From contig CAIQND010000047.1 in the NCBI GenBank assembly GCA_903873045.1, forward strand, positions 1 to 5,346: DNA of 5,346 nt. Reading direction: 5' to 3'. The position numbers were made by a program, and so were the translations under genes. Each line of letters starts with the position of its first letter. Position 1 is the first letter of the stretch. This document shows positions 2,729 through 5,346 of this stretch, piece after piece. The DNA comes from an uncultured Methylococcaceae bacterium. GTDB taxonomy: Bacteria; Pseudomonadota; Gammaproteobacteria; Methylococcales; Methylomonadaceae. Below the pieces are notes generated by a model. The model did not search any database. It saw only the letters and a program-made list of their open reading frames with translations, and was not told the origin of the DNA.

Positions 2729-5346
2729 ATAAATACTGTTTTAAGATAGCTTGTTTTTTACTGGCTGCGGCGTCGATTATTTGTTGTGCGGCGGTGATGA
2801 TGGTTTCTTGGGTTGTTATTTCGTTGATGAGTTGTTGCTGGGTGGCGAAGTCAGGAACAGGAATAAAACGTTGATAAACATCATTGCGATTGATTCCAGG
2901 CACACCAATACCTTTAATCATTTTTTCCAATTCTAATGCAGACAAAATGTAATAAAGATATTTCATCACGCATTCTTTGATGGGTTTTACATAAAATGTC
3001 GTGTCGATTGGATAGCAATTGTTTTCAACAAAAACGACTTTACCTGCCGAGCCTTTTCTACCGACTATTATTGCAGGCGCTTCAATCAAGTATTCATTGT
3101 GATAGCCACTAACACCATTAGATCCCATGACAGGATATTCACCTGCCACTCGTTTATCGGCTGATAAAGGCTTTCCATATTCCAATGAAAATACTTTTTC
3201 AATTTTTTCCATCGAAAAATTACTGTTAAACCAACTTTCTACTTTTATTTTTATTTCGGTTTTGGCCTGCTCTTTACTTGCTTCCGCAGCTATCACTTCC
3301 GCCTCAATCGCTTCACATGCTTGCACAATTTCGGTTTGAATTTCTAATGGTGGTAGGGGGATTTTTGTTGTCTTTACTCTTTCAGTGTTCAAATTTTGTA
3401 CAACTCCACCAGCTGCACTTTCGGTAAATTGAAGCTGTGTATCTTCATAAGATAAAACTTCATACAAATAATCTTTGTTTATTTGCTCACTAAAATTACT
3501 CAGCAAAAGCCAACCATCATGAATACAGCCTGAAATTTTTAGAATATAAGGTCTGCCAAAACTCATTGAATTAGAAAGCACAAAATCACCTACTTGTACT
3601 GGCCTTGATTTTTCTGCGCCCTCTAAAGTGATTTTTTCTGCTGTTTGCGTAATGTATTTTGAACCTTTACTGACATCACCAATTTTAATCCAAGCCACTC
3701 CGGTTTCTTCATTTGTAAGGTAGCGGTCTATAGGCCTTGGTGAAGCTCCTCTTACAATTTTCATTACATTTTCTAACTTCACCATTTCCCACTTACTATT
3801 AATGCTGATATTTTTTTTAACTGACAAACTAATATGCTTATCAAAATCCTTACGTGTAAAGTCGAGCAAATCAACAAGGCTCATCAACGAAACATAAGAT
3901 TCGAATATTTCAGGTATCACTACCGCATTACCTGAAAAATTATCCTGAATCAGTGCATTAATCTTTTCAGGATTATAGCGGTCTTCGGGGTCATAGAGCG
4001 GCGTGAGGTGATTGCCTTGTGCAGTGGTCGTCATTTTAAGCCCTTCATTGCCTTTGGCTGCCGACCATTCGTAGCCTAAAAACTGCTTTTGTTCTTTGTT
4101 GTCGCTGGGGCTTTTAACGATGAGCACTTTTTGCGGATTGTTATAAGCCAGGACAAAATAAAACAGTTTGTCTTTTTCTATTTTTAGCAAATACACTAAC
4201 CAGCGTTTTTTCAGTTCGGTGTGTTTTTGCTCCGCACTGTAGTCTTTAAAAAACTTTTGCGTAGCGAGTTTTTTAATGTCGCCGGACTGGTCAAAATCCT
4301 TTTTGTAATCCAGAAATAATTCATGTGCCAATAGGTCAGCAGACGGTATGCCGTGCAACAAGGTTTGGTAGTGCTCAAACGGTATGGCGATATGTTGGCA
4401 ATACTTTTTGATGAGATGCAGGTCTTGATAGGTTTCCATGTCCTCGTCGTTATCATTTTCAAACCAGTCTTCCACGCGGTTTTTAAAATGTTCGGCGGGT
4501 TCTGGCAGTTGCCGTTTACGGCGAATAAACAACACCACAGTATTGGTGCCGGTTTTGCCAAACGTGCCGTTGCCCAGTTCAACCAGCGCGACAATATCAA
4601 AAGCTTGCAACAAAATCTCACGACTACCAATATGCGTGCTGTCGGAATTGGATAACACTGACGAGGGCACAATAATCCCCGCTACGCCGCCCCGCTCCAA
4701 CAGTTGTTGGACGCGTTCAATAAAAAAGCATTGGATATTGCGGTTGTTGGCGACATCAGTAACGGTTTGCGTCAGCGTGTATTGATCACGTTGTTCTTCG
4801 GGCAGGGTTTCCAAAAAGCCTTCGACGGCAAACGGCGGATTGGCAACCAGTATGTTAAAACTGCCTTTTTGGACTTTGGGATGTTGGTCTAAAGCATCGT
4901 GATGCAGAATCTCTATGCCTTCTTGACCATACATAAAAGCCGCCACTTTAGCCACTTTTGACAAGCGATATTCTTTTTCAATACCGATGATTTCTTTAAA
5001 AAAAGCTTTAGGGTCGGTTTGTTTGTATTGCTTGATAAAGGGTTTAAGTTGCGCCGCCAGTTCATTCAAAAAATGTCCGGCACCACAAGCATAATCAATG
5101 GCTTTGGGGGCTTGGATGCTGTCCTTGATAATAGCTTCCAGAGGCAGGGACATAAGAATAAATTTACAGATCGGCATGGGTGTAAAAAACTGTCCTTCGG
5201 ATTGTTTAATGCCCTGATCAAGAAAATACTCAAACATATCCCCTAAAAACTGGTTTTGCTCCTGATCTTTAAGGCGCAAGTCTTGCCACATCTGCACGAC
5301 TTCCAGCAGCACTTTGGCGTTTTGGTAAAACAAGGCTTCGTTGTGT
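2727..5346 (-). CDS. hsdM: Type I-style HsdM-HsdS fusion: DNA N6-adenine methyltransferase with specificity domains (5' partial)
   Basis: This protein would methylate adenine in a bipartite DNA target and supply its own target recognition. The frame stays open to the right edge. The first internal start candidate (TTG at 5333) is not a real start, because in-frame codons for H-N-E-A precede it, so the N-terminal helical part is missing. Residues below are counted from 5333. The methyltransferase core is about 44-275: FFTPMPICKFI near 49-59, SAM-binding DYACGAGHF at 80-88 (a variant of D-PACGSG-F), and catalytic NPPF at 165-168. A linker of unknown role spans about 276-510. TRD1 is about 514-660, starting at WEMVKLENV and ending IPLPPLEIQ. 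A helical spacer (about 661-705) follows, then TRD2 (about 708-832) and a C-terminal helix ending KQAILKQYL. The two spacer helices resemble each other, as in HsdS. No HsdR-type nuclease or helicase is visible here. It may be a type I M-S fusion or the tail of a larger single-chain enzyme. The next antitoxin starts 9 bases after the stop. Confidence 0.88.
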   Translation of the reverse strand, partial: HNEALFYQNAKVLLEVVQMWQDLRLKDQEQNQFLGDMFEYFLDQGIKQSEGQFFTPMPICKFILMSLPLEAIIKDSIQAPKAIDYACGAGHFLNELAAQLKPFIKQYKQTDPKAFFKEIIGIEKEYRLSKVAKVAAFMYGQEGIEILHHDALDQHPKVQKGSFNILVANPPFAVEGFLETLPEEQRDQYTLTQTVTDVANNRNIQCFFIERVQQLLERGGVAGIIVPSSVLSNSDSTHIGSREILLQAFDIVALVELGNGTFGKTGTNTVVLFIRRKRQLPEPAEHFKNRVEDWFENDNDEDMETYQDLHLIKKYCQHIAIPFEHYQTLLHGIPSADLLAHELFLDYKKDFDQSGDIKKLATQKFFKDYSAEQKHTELKKRWLVYLLKIEKDKLFYFVLAYNNPQKVLIVKSPSDNKEQKQFLGYEWSAAKGNEGLKMTTTAQGNHLTPLYDPEDRYNPEKINALIQDNFSGNAVVIPEIFESYVSLMSLVDLLDFTRKDFDKHISLSVKKNISINSKWEMVKLENVMKIVRGASPRPIDRYLTNEETGVAWIKIGDVSKGSKYITQTAEKITLEGAEKSRPVQVGDFVLSNSMSFGRPYILKISGCIHDGWLLLSNFSEQINKDYLYEVLSYEDTQLQFTESAAGGVVQNLNTERVKTTKIPLPPLEIQTEIVQACEAIEAEVIAAEASKEQAKTEIKIKVESWFNSNFSMEKIEKVFSLEYGKPLSADKRVAGEYPVMGSNGVSGYHNEYLIEAPAIIVGRKGSAGKVVFVENNCYPIDTTFYVKPIKECVMKYLYYILSALELEKMIKGIGVPGINRNDVYQRFIPVPDFATQQQLINEITTQETIITAAQQIIDAAASKKQAILKQYL

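Noticed and set aside
832..2796. CRISPR-like array from the repeated block
   Set aside because: There are only three copies, at very unequal spacing of 552 to 1,344 bases, and one copy is the coding end of hsdMS with genes in between.
4211..4785. Several long frames opposite or out of frame within the methyltransferase (4211-4672 minus, 4353-4655 plus, 4438-4785 plus)
   Set aside because: They are shadows of the hsdMS coding frame. That frame carries the recognisable SAM and NPPF motifs; these show none.
5331..5333. TTG as the start codon of the methyltransferase
   Set aside because: The frame continues upstream without a stop to the window edge, and the region normally N-terminal to the SAM motif in HsdM is too short from here, so the true start is outside.

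Overview
The window is about 5.3 kb of bacterial accessory DNA, moderately AT-rich. Every convincing gene lies on the minus strand, so the genes read from right to left. Gene style, strong AGGA/GGAG ribosome binding sites and REP-like intergenic palindromes suggest a gammaproteobacterium, possibly a methanotroph-like or sulfur-oxidiser-like lineage. That placement is inference; no housekeeping gene or rRNA is present to fix it.

Layout in order of transcription. (1) 5346-2727 is a large type I-style DNA adenine methyltransferase fused to a two-TRD specificity region (HsdM-HsdS in one chain). Its N-terminus lies beyond the right edge. (2) 2717-2215 is a complete type II toxin-antitoxin (TA) pair: a PF09720 addiction-module antitoxin and a ParE/RelE-fold toxin. 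(3) 2156-1546 is a second pair: a DUF2281/VapB-like antitoxin and a VapC-like PIN ribonuclease. (4) 1475-921 holds a DUF2442 protein and a small protein that looks like a HigA-type N-terminus joined to a ribbon-helix-helix domain, a possible unrecognised TA-like pair. (5) 819-338 is a third clear pair: an unusual antitoxin and a YafQ-type mRNA interferase with all catalytic residues present. (6) 337-1 has no gene. It holds two REP-like hairpins, a triple CTTCGTG repeat and one candidate outward promoter.

In the three clear TA pairs the antitoxin stop overlaps the toxin start by four bases (ATGA, ATGA, GTGA). Genes are close together throughout, so the set may be transcribed as one defence/addiction operon behind the methyltransferase, though each pair may also have its own promoter.

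The most interesting structure is not a gene. The 3' end of the specificity region is repeated, in the same orientation, directly in front of each of the three clear TA pairs: the real gene end at 2727-2796, a short worn copy at 2176-2198, and a 69-base copy at 832-900 that still encodes the same last 22 amino acids. All five base differences between the long copy and the real end are synonymous. This suggests that TA modules were stacked behind this gene by repeated recombination or insertion using its 3' end as the anchor.
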